Made by a program: the position numbers and the translations under genes | Notes under the pieces: model-generated | What the model was told of the DNA's origin: nothing | The model's input: only the letters and a program-made list of their open reading frames with translations | Database searches by the model: none | Origin: Butyrivibrio hungatei NK4A153 | Lineage (GTDB): Bacteria > Bacillota > Clostridia > Lachnospirales > Lachnospiraceae | Assembly: GCF_000424465.1 (NCBI RefSeq) | Contig: NZ_KE384196.1 | Coordinates: 62,001-126,000, forward strand | Direction of reading: 5' to 3' | DNA length: 64,000 bases | Shown: positions 7,905 to 17,413 of the stretch, in pieces | How positions within the stretch are numbered: the stretch's first letter is position 1 | How the letters are laid out: the number at the start of each line of letters is the position of its first letter

Positions 7905-10358
7905 TCAACCCATAACAGCTTCTACTGTGTATTCTTTTACGCCTTCTTCGTATGGGATGATATTTCCGCTTATTTCTTTTCCGTTTACGGTAAGCTTCTT
8001 GATACCCTTCTGAGCACCGTTCTGCTTAACGCTGATGTTGTAAGTAGCACCGCGGTATTTTCTGGTGAGAGTGAAGTCACCGAAATCTGCGGGCACACAA
8101 GGATCGATTGAAAGACCGTTGTGTGTAGGATATACACCCAGGATGTACTGGGAGATATTTACAAATGTCCATGCAGCTGTTCCTGTAAGCCAGCTGTTCT
8201 TGCCCTGACCAAAGAACTTAGCGTCTCTTCCTGCAACCATCTGAGAGTATACATAAGGCTCGGTGCAATGAACTTCGCTGATATCCTCGATGTAAGCAGG
8301 ACATGTCTTCTTGTAGATCTCGAAAGCTCTGTCGCCGTGTCCGAGAACAGTCTCAGCGATAGATACCCAAGGATTGTTGTGACAGAAGATACCGCCGTTC
8401 TCCTTGTATCCCGGTGGATATGAACTAACTTCACCAAGTTCGAGATGATATTTTGTGTAAGCAGGCTGTAAGATCATTACGCCGTACTTTGTATCAAGTC
8501 TTTCTTCAACGCTCTTAAGCGCTTTCTCTGCAAGACCTTCTTTTACACCGATTCCTGCAAGAACGCAGAAGCCCTGAGGCTCGATGAAAATCTGACCTTC
8601 TTCACATTCTTTTGAACCAACCTTGTTGGAATTAGCATCGTAAGCTCTTACGAACCATTCGCCGTCCCAACCTGCTGTGCAAGCTGCATCGTAAACTTTC
8701 TTGATTTCTTCTCTTGCTCTCTTTGCTTCAGCATCATCGCCGAGGAGTTCAGCAAGCTGTGCATATTCTTCGCCGTATTTTACGAACATACCTGCGATGA
8801 ATACAGACTCGGCAACAGGGCCTTCTGAAGGACCGAATGTCTGGAATGACTCACCCGGATGCTCTGAGAAGCAGTTAAGGTTGAGGCAGTCGTTCCAGTC
8901 CGCACGTCCGATAAGAGGAAGGCCGTGAGGACCCTTGTGAGTAGCAGTGAAGTTGAATGAGCACTTAAGGTGATCCATAAGTGTCTTTGCAACGCTCATA
9001 TCATTATCGAAAGGAACCATTTCTTTCAAGATAGAAAGGTCGCCTGTTTCTCTTACATATGCGCTTGTACCTGCGATGAGCCAGAGCGGATCGTCGTTGA
9101 ATCCTGATCCGATGTCTGAGTTACCCTTCTTTGTAAGGGGCTGGTACTGATGGTAAGCGCTTCCGTCCTGGAACTGAGTAGAAGCGATATCGATGATACG
9201 CTGTCTTGCTCTGTCGGGAATAAGGTGAACGAATCCGAGAAGATCCTGACAAGAATCTCTGAATCCCATTCCACGGCCGATACCTGACTCATAATAAGAA
9301 GCAGATCTGGACATGTTGAATGTAACCATGCACTGATACTGGTTCCAGATATTTACCATGCGGTCAACCTTCTCGTTTGAAGAAGATACATGATAGATTC
9401 CGAGAAGATTCTTCCAGTAGTCGTTAAGCTCTGCGAGAGCCTTGTCAAAAGCATCCTCAGTCTTGTATGCATCAAGCATTGCGTATGCAGGCTTCTTATT
9501 GATAACGCCATATGATTCCCACTTGTCATCTTCGGGATTCTCGATGTATCCGAGTGTGAAGATGAATGTCTTGGATTCGCCGGGCTTAAGGTTGATGTTG
9601 ATCTGGTGAGCAGCGATAGGAGACCATCCGCTTGCGACAGAATTTGTGCACTTTCCTGCTGCAACTGCATCAGGGCTGTCCGGTCCGTTGTATGCGCCAA
9701 GGAATGCATCCCTGCTTGTGTCATATCCGTCAACTTTAGTATTTACGCCGTATACTGCGTAGTGATTTCTACGCTCTCTGTATTCTGTCTTGTGGAAAAG
9801 AGTTGCTCCGTCGTTTGTAACTTCAACTTCACCTGTACTGAGGTTACGCTGGAAGTTCTTCATATCGTCATCTGCATTCCACAGACACCATTCTACATAT
9901 GAAAAGAGAACGAGCTTAGCATCTTCTTTCTTATTATTTGTGATAGTGATCTTGGAAACTTCACAATTATCATTCATAGGAACGAAAGTTAACACATCGG
10001 CTTTAATATCTGATTTTGATGATGAGAACTTGCTATAACCTAATCCATGGCGACACTCGTAGCTGTCAAGGGCTGTCTTTACAGGCTGCCATCCGGGATT
10101 CCAGATAACGTCATTTCCTTTATCTGTTTCATCTTTAATATAGAAGTATTTACCGTTGTTATCATAAGGAACATTGTTATAACGGTATCTTGTAAGCCTT
10201 AAAAGCTTGGCATCCTTATAGAATGTGTATCCGCCGCAAGTATTTGATATTAATGAGAAAAATTCCTTATTTCCAAGGTAGTTGATCCAGGGAAGAGGAG
10301 TCTTTGGTGTAGTGATGACGTATTCACATGCATTGTCATCAAAGTAGCCGAATTTCAT
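7905..10358 (-). CDS. Cellobiose phosphorylase (GH94)
   Basis: This 817-residue cytosolic enzyme splits cellobiose with phosphate into glucose 1-phosphate and glucose, saving ATP. Signatures: N-terminal [15 protein letters not shown] and [10 protein letters not shown], a beta-sandwich super-sandwich domain, then an (alpha/alpha)6 barrel with [11 protein letters not shown] near residues 483-493 holding the general-acid Asp. The length fits GH94 cellobiose phosphorylases (about 800-820). GGAGG precedes the ATG. The promoter has a perfect LacI-type palindrome downstream of it, and a LacI gene with a sugar ABC importer lies divergently, so uptake and phosphorolysis of cellobiose or cellodextrins appear co-regulated. 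Specificity over cellodextrin phosphorylase is judged by length and N-terminus only. Confidence 0.93.
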   Translation of the reverse strand: MKFGYFDDNACEYVITTPKTPLPWINYLGNKEFFSLISNTCGGYTFYKDAKLLRLTRYRYNNVPYDNNGKYFYIKDETDKGNDVIWNPGWQPVKTALDSYECRHGLGYSKFSSSKSDIKADVLTFVPMNDNCEVSKITITNNKKEDAKLVLFSYVEWCLWNADDDMKNFQRNLSTGEVEVTNDGATLFHKTEYRERRNHYAVYGVNTKVDGYDTSRDAFLGAYNGPDSPDAVAAGKCTNSVASGWSPIAAHQININLKPGESKTFIFTLGYIENPEDDKWESYGVINKKPAYAMLDAYKTEDAFDKALAELNDYWKNLLGIYHVSSSNEKVDRMVNIWNQYQCMVTFNMSRSASYYESGIGRGMGFRDSCQDLLGFVHLIPDRARQRIIDIASTQFQDGSAYHQYQPLTKKGNSDIGSGFNDDPLWLIAGTSAYVRETGDLSILKEMVPFDNDMSVAKTLMDHLKCSFNFTATHKGPHGLPLIGRADWNDCLNLNCFSEHPGESFQTFGPSEGPVAESVFIAGMFVKYGEEYAQLAELLGDDAEAKRAREEIKKVYDAACTAGWDGEWFVRAYDANSNKVGSKECEEGQIFIEPQGFCVLAGIGVKEGLAEKALKSVEERLDTKYGVMILQPAYTKYHLELGEVSSYPPGYKENGGIFCHNNPWVSIAETVLGHGDRAFEIYKKTCPAYIEDISEVHCTEPYVYSQMVAGRDAKFFGQGKNSWLTGTAAWTFVNISQYILGVYPTHNGLSIDPCVPADFGDFTLTRKYRGATYNISVKQNGAQKGIKKLTVNGKEISGNIIPYEEGVKEYTVEAVMG

Positions 10359-10376
10359 AAATATAACCTCCGTTCA

Positions 10377-10390
10377 CTTAAACGTTTAAG
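10377..10390. promoter_or_regulatory. LacI-type operator of the phosphorylase gene
   Basis: CTTAAACGTTTAAG is a perfect 14-bp palindrome with the central CG step typical of LacI-family operators. It lies between the predicted -10 box and the ribosome site, a position suited to repression. Confidence 0.75.
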
Positions 10391-10405
10391 ATAATTACTA
10401 GAGAC

Positions 10406-10434
10406 ATTATATATGGGAAGCTCCTATATTGCAA
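10406..10434 (-). promoter_or_regulatory. Sigma-A-type promoter of the cellobiose phosphorylase gene
   Basis: On the minus strand: TTGCAA (10434-10429), a 17-nt spacer, TATAAT (10411-10406). The leader is about 40 nt. Confidence 0.75.
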
Positions 10435-10540
10435 CACAAAATATCACAAATATTATTGCCCTTAAACCGTTGTCCTGTGCGCGTTTCAGAGACAACACGC
10501 ATAAAACCGCCGATGGACACTGGGCGTAAATGATATTTCG

Positions 10541-10550
10541 AAAACGTTTT
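10541..10550. promoter_or_regulatory. Second LacI-type palindrome in the divergent region
   Basis: AAAACGTTTT is a perfect palindrome within TCGAAAACGTTTTACT, midway between the phosphorylase gene and the LacI gene. A related half-conserved site, GCGAAAACGATTAA (10700-10713), overlaps the start region of the LacI gene. Together with 10377-10390 these could allow looping or autoregulation. Confidence 0.5.
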
Positions 10551-10733
10551 ACTAAATCATTAACCAATTGTAACCAAAATCAGAATTATATATGAAAAAA
10601 GAGAGTGGATTTTGTAAAAAACAAACAAAGATATATAATGTGCACAAAAAAATCGTTTTTTTTATTGCTTCTGGAGTCATTATGATGTATATTTATCGTG
10701 CGAAAACGATTAAGTTCAAGGGTATTTATTGAT

Positions 10734-11759
10734 ATGGCTAAGCGTAATGTTTCATTAAAGGATATTGCCGTTGCTTGTGGAGTGTCCATAGCTACAGTGT
10801 CTAAGGCACTAAACGATCATAGCGACATAGGGCAGGAAACTAAGGAACATATACGGGCAGTTGCTGATAAGCTCGGATATCATCCGAATGCGGCTGCGCA
10901 GGCTCTTAAGACGAACAGGACCAACAATATCGGTGTCTTGTTTGTAGATGAAGCCAACAGCGGTCTCACACATGATTATTTCAATCATGTGCTTAACAGT
11001 TTTAAGAAAACTGCGGAGGAGAACGGTTTTGATATAACCTTCATCAATGGAGGGAAGGCGAAGATCAACAATATGTCCTATCTGTCACATGCGATATACA
11101 GAGGCTTTGATGGAGTGGTTATAGCATGTGTTGATTTCTCCGATCCGGAAGTTGAGGAACTTATTAAGAGCAATATACCGGTCGTCACGATCGACCATAT
11201 CTTTTTTAACAGGACTTCAGTCGTGTCTGACAATGTAAAAGGGATGAGAGAGCTTGTAAATTATGTTTACGGGCAGGGGCACAGGAAAGTGGCATATGTT
11301 CACGGCGCAGGTTCATCCGTTACACAGAACAGACTTACAAGTTTTTATAAGACACTTCAGGAATTGGGAGTAGAGATTCCGGATGAATATGTAGTTGTAT
11401 CTCCTTATAGAGATACTGATGCCGCATATGAAGCGACTAACAAGCTTTTAGATCTGAAGGAACCACCTACATGCATCCTTTATCCCGATGATTTTGCGGC
11501 ACTTGGTGGAATAAATGCTATAAGACAGAGAAATCTCAGAATACCGGAAGATATTTCAATTGCAGGATATGATGGACTTGAACTTGCAAAGCGTCTTTCT
11601 CCGAGACTTACCACAGTGGTGCAGAATTCTGAGAAAATCGGTGGAATAGCGGCAACCAAATTGATCGACCTTATAAACAATCCTAAGGGGACACTGGTTG
11701 AGCAGATTGTAGTTGAAGGTACATTGGAAAAAGGGGAATCCGTTAAAAAGATTCAATAA
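10734..11759 (+). CDS. LacI family transcriptional regulator of the cellobiose locus
   Basis: This 341-residue protein has an N-terminal LacI helix-turn-helix (VSLKDIAVACGVSIATVSKALN, then the hinge helix LGYHPNAAAQALK) and a periplasmic-binding-like sugar domain. I chose ATG 10734; a GTG at 10698 would add 12 unconserved residues. A TATAAT at 10634-10639 is a possible -10. It lies between the divergent phosphorylase gene and the co-oriented ABC genes, so it probably senses cellobiose or a phosphorylated product and binds the palindromes in the gap. Confidence 0.93.
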   Translation: MAKRNVSLKDIAVACGVSIATVSKALNDHSDIGQETKEHIRAVADKLGYHPNAAAQALKTNRTNNIGVLFVDEANSGLTHDYFNHVLNSFKKTAEENGFDITFINGGKAKINNMSYLSHAIYRGFDGVVIACVDFSDPEVEELIKSNIPVVTIDHIFFNRTSVVSDNVKGMRELVNYVYGQGHRKVAYVHGAGSSVTQNRLTSFYKTLQELGVEIPDEYVVVSPYRDTDAAYEATNKLLDLKEPPTCILYPDDFAALGGINAIRQRNLRIPEDISIAGYDGLELAKRLSPRLTTVVQNSEKIGGIAATKLIDLINNPKGTLVEQIVVEGTLEKGESVKKIQ

Positions 11760-11830
11760 GATTTGAGATGGCTGAGCCATTTTAAATACACACAACAATT
11801 ATTTAACGCAAAAGAATGGGAGGTACGGTT

Positions 11831-13234
11831 ATGAAGAAAAGAGTACTTGGGTTACTTCTTTCTATGACTATGGTAGCAGGAATGCTTACTGCTTGTGGCG
11901 GAAATGCAAACACTGCTGCTTCAACCGGAGCATCAGCTGATGGAAACGCAGCAGATGCAACTGCAGCAGATGCACCTGCAGCTGCTGGAGATGAGGGTAA
12001 AGTCCTCAATATTTACTGCTGGAACGAAGAGTTCAAGAGCAGAGTTACAGATCACTATCCTGGATATACAGAGACAGATGCTACTTCAGGAAAAATCGGT
12101 GATGTAACTGTAAAGTGGAATATCACACCCAGCCAGGACAATGCTTATCAGAACAACCTCGACGAGGCTCTTCTTAAGCAGGCTGACGCAGCAGCTGATG
12201 ACAAGATTGATATTTTCCTTGTAGAGGCTGACTACGCACTTAAATATGTAGATGCCGATGTTTCAATGCCTGTTGCAGATCTTGGTATCGCAGACGCTGA
12301 CATCGCTAACCAGTACAAATATACACAGGATGTTATGACAGATTCTAACGGAAAGCTTAAGGGTCTTTCATGGCAGGGCTGCCCCGGTGTTCTTATTTAC
12401 AACCGTGCAGCTGCTAAAGATGTTCTTGGTTCTGACGAACCCGCTGAAGTTCAGAAGGCCGTAGCTGATTGGGATACATTCCTTAAGACAGCTGAGCAGA
12501 TGAAGGCTAAGGGCTACAGCATGACATCAACAACTAACGATGCTTATCGTGTATTCTCTAACAATGTATCAGGTAAGTGGGTACAGGATGGAGTAGTTAA
12601 GGTTGATCCCAGCATCATGAAATGGGTTGAGATGACAAAGAAGATGGTTGACGCTAAAGAGGTTGGTTCTACATCAGATCTTTGGAGCGATGACTGGAGC
12701 AAGGGATTCTATCCTGACGGAAAGACATTCTGCTACTTTGGACCCGCTTGGATGATCAACTTCTCAATGGCTGCTGATAAAGAAGGCTCAATCGCTCACG
12801 ACGGTGGTTGGGGTGCAACAGAAGGACCTCAGGGATTCTTCTGGGGCGGAACATGGATCTGCGCAGCTCAGGGAACAGACAATGTATCTCTTGTTGCAGA
12901 TATCATGAAGCAGCTTACAACAAACAAGGATATCATGCTTGATATCGTTGCTAAGGACAGTGATTTCGTAAACAACAAGCCTGCTATGGAAGAAGCAGCA
13001 ACTAAGGACGAGTATGCATTTGCTCCTCTTGGTGGACAGAACCCTCTTGCAATGTTCTGCAACGGTGCTGAGAAGTGCGATCTTTCTAACCAGTGCGAAT
13101 ACGATCAGGGTTGTAACGAAGAGTTCCAGAAAGCTATGAAGAACTACTTCGACGGCAACGCTACTCTCGACCAGGCTCTTGACATGTTCAATTCAGCTAT
13201 CGTTGAGAAGTATCCTGAATTAAAGACTGAGTAA
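11831..13234 (+). CDS. Sugar ABC transporter solute-binding lipoprotein
   Basis: The 467-residue precursor has a lipoprotein signal, MKKRVLGLLLSM...LTAC, with the lipobox Cys near residue 19, then a short Ala/Asp/Ser/Thr-rich linker. The mature part is a cluster-1 (MalE/oligosaccharide type) binding protein. GGGAGG sits before the ATG at 11831; an ATG at 11816 would include that site. Its mRNA end carries a 14-bp hairpin (13268-13299) before the permease genes. Substrate inferred from the neighbouring phosphorylase: cello-oligosaccharides. Confidence 0.92.
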   Translation: MKKRVLGLLLSMTMVAGMLTACGGNANTAASTGASADGNAADATAADAPAAAGDEGKVLNIYCWNEEFKSRVTDHYPGYTETDATSGKIGDVTVKWNITPSQDNAYQNNLDEALLKQADAAADDKIDIFLVEADYALKYVDADVSMPVADLGIADADIANQYKYTQDVMTDSNGKLKGLSWQGCPGVLIYNRAAAKDVLGSDEPAEVQKAVADWDTFLKTAEQMKAKGYSMTSTTNDAYRVFSNNVSGKWVQDGVVKVDPSIMKWVEMTKKMVDAKEVGSTSDLWSDDWSKGFYPDGKTFCYFGPAWMINFSMAADKEGSIAHDGGWGATEGPQGFFWGGTWICAAQGTDNVSLVADIMKQLTTNKDIMLDIVAKDSDFVNNKPAMEEAATKDEYAFAPLGGQNPLAMFCNGAEKCDLSNQCEYDQGCNEEFQKAMKNYFDGNATLDQALDMFNSAIVEKYPELKTE

Positions 13235-13267
13235 TCAGTAAGTAATTTGTAGTTTTAGATTTATCAT

Positions 13268-13299
13268 TGTGGAACGTATTGTTCGCAATGCGTTCCACA
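13268..13299 (+). other. Intercistronic hairpin with UUCG tetraloop
   Basis: A 14-bp stem (13268-13281 with 13286-13299, one U-G pair) closed by TTCG, between the binding-protein and first permease genes. No T run follows. Such hairpins usually protect the upstream mRNA from 3' exonucleases, so the binding protein is made in excess over the permeases. Confidence 0.75.
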
Positions 13300-13325
13300 A
13301 ATATTTATTCAGAAGGGTAACGGGT

Positions 13326-14234
13326 ATGAAAAAGAAGAGCAAAGTAGTCAGTTATAATAAATGGGGCTACATTTTCCTTATTCCGTTCGTGGTAATTTAT
13401 CTGGTATTTCAGATGATACCGCTTTTTTCAACAATTTATAATTCATTCTTTGAGAATTATCGCTCGGGATTAAAACAGATCGGTCCGAATTTTGTCGGAT
13501 TACAGAATTTTGCAACAATAATTACAAACGGAGATCTTCCTACATATTTAAAGAACACTTTGATAATGTGGATTTTGGGATTTATTCCGCAGATTCTTCT
13601 TTCACTTTTGTTAGGAGCATGGTTTACAGATCCGTCACTTAGATTGAAGGCACAAGGCTTTTTTAAGACAGTTATTTATCTTCCAAATCTGATAATGGCC
13701 TCAGCATTTGCAATGTTGTTTTTCACATTGTTCTCAAATTCAGGCCCTATCAATTCGATTTTGGTACAGATTGGTTTTTTAAAAGAACCTTATCAGTTCA
13801 TGGCCCATGTTTGGTCAGTTCGTGGCTTGGTTGCTTTTATGAACTGCCTTATGTGGTTTGGAAATACGACAATTCTTTTGATGGCAGGAATGATGGGTAT
13901 TGACCCTTCACTTTTCGAAGCGGCACAGGTTGATGGTGCTACAGCCACTCAAATTTTCTATAAAATTACATTGCCTTTGTTAAAACCAATCCTTATTTAT
14001 GTTATGATTACATCATTGATTGGTGGACTCCAGATGTTTGACGTACCTCAGATTTTGACAAACGGTACAGGCGATCCTATGAGATCTTCAATGACCTTGA
14101 TCATGTATCTTAACAAGCATCTTTTCAGTAAGAACTTTGGTCTTGGTGGTGCTCTTTCGGTATTCATGTTTATTATTACCGGTATACTCAGCTTGATCGT
14201 ATTTAAGTTCACGACAGGCGAGGATAAGGATTGA
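13326..14234 (+). CDS. Sugar ABC transporter permease (MalF type)
   Basis: This 302-residue inner-membrane protein has about six membrane segments and the EAA loop EAAQVDGATATQIFYKITLPLLKP that contacts the ATPase. The start ATG at 13326 follows AGAAGGG; a GTG frame start at 13269 falls inside the hairpin and is unlikely. The second permease gene follows after 16 nt. No ATPase gene is nearby, so a shared MsmX/UgpC-type ATPase elsewhere is expected. Confidence 0.93.
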   Translation: MKKKSKVVSYNKWGYIFLIPFVVIYLVFQMIPLFSTIYNSFFENYRSGLKQIGPNFVGLQNFATIITNGDLPTYLKNTLIMWILGFIPQILLSLLLGAWFTDPSLRLKAQGFFKTVIYLPNLIMASAFAMLFFTLFSNSGPINSILVQIGFLKEPYQFMAHVWSVRGLVAFMNCLMWFGNTTILLMAGMMGIDPSLFEAAQVDGATATQIFYKITLPLLKPILIYVMITSLIGGLQMFDVPQILTNGTGDPMRSSMTLIMYLNKHLFSKNFGLGGALSVFMFIITGILSLIVFKFTTGEDKD

Positions 14235-14250
14235 TTTTGGAGGCTTAACA

Positions 14251-15126
14251 ATGGAAGAAAAAAGAATTGCGATGGCCGGACAGAGTGATACCGGAGCATC
14301 GGTTCACGCCAGACGCGTGATAGCGTATATTATACTTATATTGATAACATTTATCTGCCTTTTCTGGTTCTATGTTTTGTTTATAAATTCAACCAGATCA
14401 AACGCAGATCTTACAAGAGGATTCAGTCCCGCTCCGGGAAAATTCCTTGGAACAAACTGGGATAATCTTGTACATGGAACTTTGCCTATATTTAATGGCT
14501 TGATTAATTCGCTTATTGTTGCTACACTAACAGCGGTATTTGCTACATATTTTTCTACGATGACAGCGTATGCAATACACGCTTATGACTTTAAGCTTAA
14601 GAAGTTCATTTTTACATTTATTTTGATGGTTATGATGATCCCTACTCAGGTAACTGCACTTGGTTTCTTGCAGCTTATCGGAAAGATGGGATTGGATGAT
14701 AAGTTTACACCACTTATTGTTCCGGCTATTGCTTCACCTGCAGTATTTTTCTTTATGAAGCAGTACATGGATTCTACACTTCCTCTTTCTCTTGTGGAAG
14801 CTGCCAGAATCGACGGATCTACAGAGTGGGGCACATTCAACAAGATTGTAGTACCGCTTATGAAACCTGCTGTTGCTGTTCAGGCAATCTTCAGTTTCGT
14901 AACAAGCTGGAATAACTACTTTACTCCTGCACTTGTGCTTCACACAGACACAAAGAAGACACTTCCTATACTTATAGCTCAGCTCAGAAGTGCAGACTGG
15001 CTTAAGTTTGACATGGGACAGGTATATGTAATGATTTCATTCTCTATCTTCCCTGTTATAGTTGTTTATCTTTTATTATCCAGACACATCGTCGGCGGTG
15101 TTACACTCGGTGGTGTAAAGGGATAA
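14251..15126 (+). CDS. Sugar ABC transporter permease (MalG type)
   Basis: This 291-residue inner-membrane protein has an N-terminal segment near residues 25-47, further membrane helices, the EAA loop VEAARIDGSTEWGTFNKIVV, and a typical C-terminal VGGVTLGGVKG. TTTTGGAGG precedes the ATG. It is the last gene of the cellobiose-type importer operon, followed by two strong hairpins. Confidence 0.93.
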   Translation: MEEKRIAMAGQSDTGASVHARRVIAYIILILITFICLFWFYVLFINSTRSNADLTRGFSPAPGKFLGTNWDNLVHGTLPIFNGLINSLIVATLTAVFATYFSTMTAYAIHAYDFKLKKFIFTFILMVMMIPTQVTALGFLQLIGKMGLDDKFTPLIVPAIASPAVFFFMKQYMDSTLPLSLVEAARIDGSTEWGTFNKIVVPLMKPAVAVQAIFSFVTSWNNYFTPALVLHTDTKKTLPILIAQLRSADWLKFDMGQVYVMISFSIFPVIVVYLLLSRHIVGGVTLGGVKG

Positions 15127-15204
15127 TCTGACTTAGTTATTTACTACTCTTCATCTTGCTTGTCCGCGAGGTGAAGATACTCTTTCCTTTTATAAGCGTT
15201 ATGG

Positions 15205-15235
15205 AAGGCCATGGTATTCCCCATACCATGGCCTT
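15205..15235. terminator. First hairpin after the ABC operon
   Basis: A perfect 13-bp stem (15205-15217 with 15223-15235) with a TCCCC loop. There is little T run, so it may stabilise the transcript end or act with the next hairpin. Confidence 0.55.
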
Positions 15236-15246
15236 TCGCATGCTCA

Positions 15247-15292
15247 AAAAAGCCATATCAATCTCATTAGAAAGGGATTGATATGGCTTTTT
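15247..15292. terminator. Bidirectional intrinsic terminator
   Basis: Arms 15247-15265 and 15274-15292 pair over 19 bp (one G-U). The outer ends are A5 on the left and T5 on the right, so it can terminate both the ABC operon and the convergent regulator gene. Confidence 0.88.
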
Positions 15293-15309
15293 ATAAATCA
15301 TCGTTATAT

Positions 15310-16323
15310 TTATGCTTCGCTTACTTGTGGTATCTTGCTTGATTCTGCTGCACGTGTGGCTTTTATTTTCTTTATCCATAGCGCTACAGCTTGGAAAAGC
15401 AGAAATACATATATTGCACCACAGTATGCGTATTTTTCTGAATTTGCGCCTTCAAGCCAGGCAAATATCCTAAAGAAATCTCGCTGTGAAAGAGATGGTA
15501 GATATGAGTTTAATTTATTTTGCCAAGAAATAGCAAATTTATAAGTGATTATAATTTCCGATGTTGTCATTATGATAAATAAAACTTTCCACACTATCTT
15601 ATTGTTTCCACGAATAAAATAGAATAATGTAGCCACAACTCCAATTACAGCCGGAATAAGTATAAGAATTACATACAATAAATTTGGCTTTATTACAGAA
15701 GTTAAAGTATCAATAGAGAAGTTATATTTAAGAGGCTCTGCGAAGATTAAAGGCATTATCTTAAAGGTGATTATCTGTGTGACATGAATCAAACTGCTTG
15801 TGGCAAAAGTCACTATTCCAATAATGCCAGTTATCTTAGGGGAAAGAGTCCCTTTTGCTACGTGAATGAATCCATAAATTAAGACTAATGTCAGAGCGCA
15901 GAATATAATCTTAGGCATCATTATCCATGCGGTGTTCTCATTGAAAAAAGAATCAGCGTGAAAATATGCATAAGTTGTAGTTTCTTTTATAAATTTGCAT
16001 GTAAAAAAATCCGTGGAAATCATACTCAAACAACGAAATAAAAAAACAGCATAGACAGTAAAAATCACTTTTTCTGCAAGGTTATTATCTACTATAGAGT
16101 TTCTTTCTATGACTTTATTCATATCTTTTCCGGATAATAGGTCATCGAGGCTGACATCCAGTGCTTCTGATATTTTCTTTGTAGTAGGAAGATCGGGATA
16201 CCTTTCACCGCATTCCCATTTTGAAACGGCTTGTCTTGTAACAAATAACTGTTCCGCGAGAGTTTGTTGTGTCAATCCTTTTGCCTCGCGTGCCTTTCTG
16301 AGCTGCTCGCCAAACTCGACCAT
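15310..16323 (-). CDS. XRE-family regulator with membrane domain
   Basis: This 337-residue protein has an N-terminal helix-turn-helix, FGEQLRKAREAKGLTQQTLA...TRQAVSKWECGERYPD (residues about 5-60), followed from about residue 85 by five to seven hydrophobic segments. Such HTH-membrane proteins are common in Firmicutes; targets are unknown. The start at 16323 follows AAGGAGCAAG; an upstream ATG at 16356 has no site. It stands alone between convergent neighbours. Confidence 0.88.
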   Translation of the reverse strand: MVEFGEQLRKAREAKGLTQQTLAEQLFVTRQAVSKWECGERYPDLPTTKKISEALDVSLDDLLSGKDMNKVIERNSIVDNNLAEKVIFTVYAVFLFRCLSMISTDFFTCKFIKETTTYAYFHADSFFNENTAWIMMPKIIFCALTLVLIYGFIHVAKGTLSPKITGIIGIVTFATSSLIHVTQIITFKIMPLIFAEPLKYNFSIDTLTSVIKPNLLYVILILIPAVIGVVATLFYFIRGNNKIVWKVLFIIMTTSEIIITYKFAISWQNKLNSYLPSLSQRDFFRIFAWLEGANSEKYAYCGAIYVFLLFQAVALWIKKIKATRAAESSKIPQVSEA

Positions 16324-16459
16324 ATTATCTTGCTCCTTTCGAATTATCACCTGCAAGTGTAATTCCAGTATCCGTTACAATCATAAAAATAACAAGCAAC
16401 AGGTCCAAAATGCTTGTAGACAGTCTGTCGCTATCCCTATTTTATGCGCTTTTCAAAGG

Positions 16460-17395
16460 TTAGCGTGAGCGAACCCATACTAGTTCGTTTGATGTAAGAC
16501 TGTGAAGAAAATCTACATTTACAAATGTCAGGGCGGTAAATGCGATAATAATTACGAAGACCATAAACATAAGAGTTTTTTCTTTGAAGAGCTTTTCGGG
16601 TCTTTGTACCGCTGAATCGGGATCAAACGCCATTGCAACATAGTAAGAGAAAAGCAGGAATACAAGAGGCATGCACAATAAATATTCGATGCGGTACTTT
16701 ATGAGAAATACCCCGAGGCAAAATGTTGATACGAGTGAATAGAAGAGTGCTGATGCCAAAAGAGTTTTCTCGGAATAATATTTGAAGGAACGTCTGTATA
16801 AGCCTGCTGTTTCAGGATTTCCGATCATTCTGTACTCCGCAAAGCGTTTTGTTGCCATGAGGAATGCTCCGCTCATCCAGTAACCGATCAGGATGCTTGA
16901 AGGTGGAAGTGATGAATCTGTTACGACGAACCATCCCATCATGAGACGAAGCATATTGTTTACTGATTCGGAGAGAACATCGAAATATGCGATGTCTTTT
17001 GTTCTGAAAGGTTTTACGTTGTACAAAAAGCCCATAAACAGAAGAATAAGTGATGTTATAAGGAAAGGCTTATTAACAAGTAATGAAAGAATCACACCGA
17101 CAATAATAAGGGCAATGTATTCGGCTATAACAATCGAGAACTTCATGTTTTCCGCTACGACAGGCCTGTTTTTCTTGGTCGGATGGAACTTGTCAAAAGG
17201 TGCATCCAGCCATTCGTTTATTACGTAGTTTGCGCTTGCAATCATGCAGGTTGCAAAGAATGCGCATATAAGTTTGATGATATTTATATCTCGTATCGAA
17301 TGCTCGGTCAGTAGAAAGGCGATTGCAACTCCGGGCATGATAAAGAAGTTTTTTATCCAGTGGTCGGGACGGGCGATTTTAACGTAATTTTTCAT
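16460..17395 (-). CDS. UbiA family prenyltransferase, polyprenyl-phosphate phosphoribosyltransferase type
   Basis: This 311-residue membrane protein has about eight to nine helices. The first Asp motif reads NEWLDAPFDKFHPTKKNRPV, matching the NxxDxxxDxxHPxKxxRP pattern of decaprenyl-phosphate phosphoribosyltransferases rather than quinone or heme UbiA enzymes. The second is DVLSESVNNMLRLMMGW. The reaction would attach phosphoribosyl from PRPP to a polyprenyl phosphate to give a lipid-linked pentose donor. It follows a large multi-pass membrane protein by 18 nt, so the pair is probably one operon. No DprE1/DprE2 epimerase is nearby, so the sugar may stay as ribose. Confidence 0.85.
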   Translation of the reverse strand: MKNYVKIARPDHWIKNFFIMPGVAIAFLLTEHSIRDINIIKLICAFFATCMIASANYVINEWLDAPFDKFHPTKKNRPVVAENMKFSIVIAEYIALIIVGVILSLLVNKPFLITSLILLFMGFLYNVKPFRTKDIAYFDVLSESVNNMLRLMMGWFVVTDSSLPPSSILIGYWMSGAFLMATKRFAEYRMIGNPETAGLYRRSFKYYSEKTLLASALFYSLVSTFCLGVFLIKYRIEYLLCMPLVFLLFSYYVAMAFDPDSAVQRPEKLFKEKTLMFMVFVIIIAFTALTFVNVDFLHSLTSNELVWVRSR

Positions 17396-17413
17396 TGTGC
17401 ATCTCCATGTTTT

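Noticed and set aside
13269-13325. GTG start at 13269 adding 19 residues to the first permease
   Set aside because: That stretch is the 14-bp hairpin; the ATG at 13326 has a ribosome site and the usual permease N-terminus.
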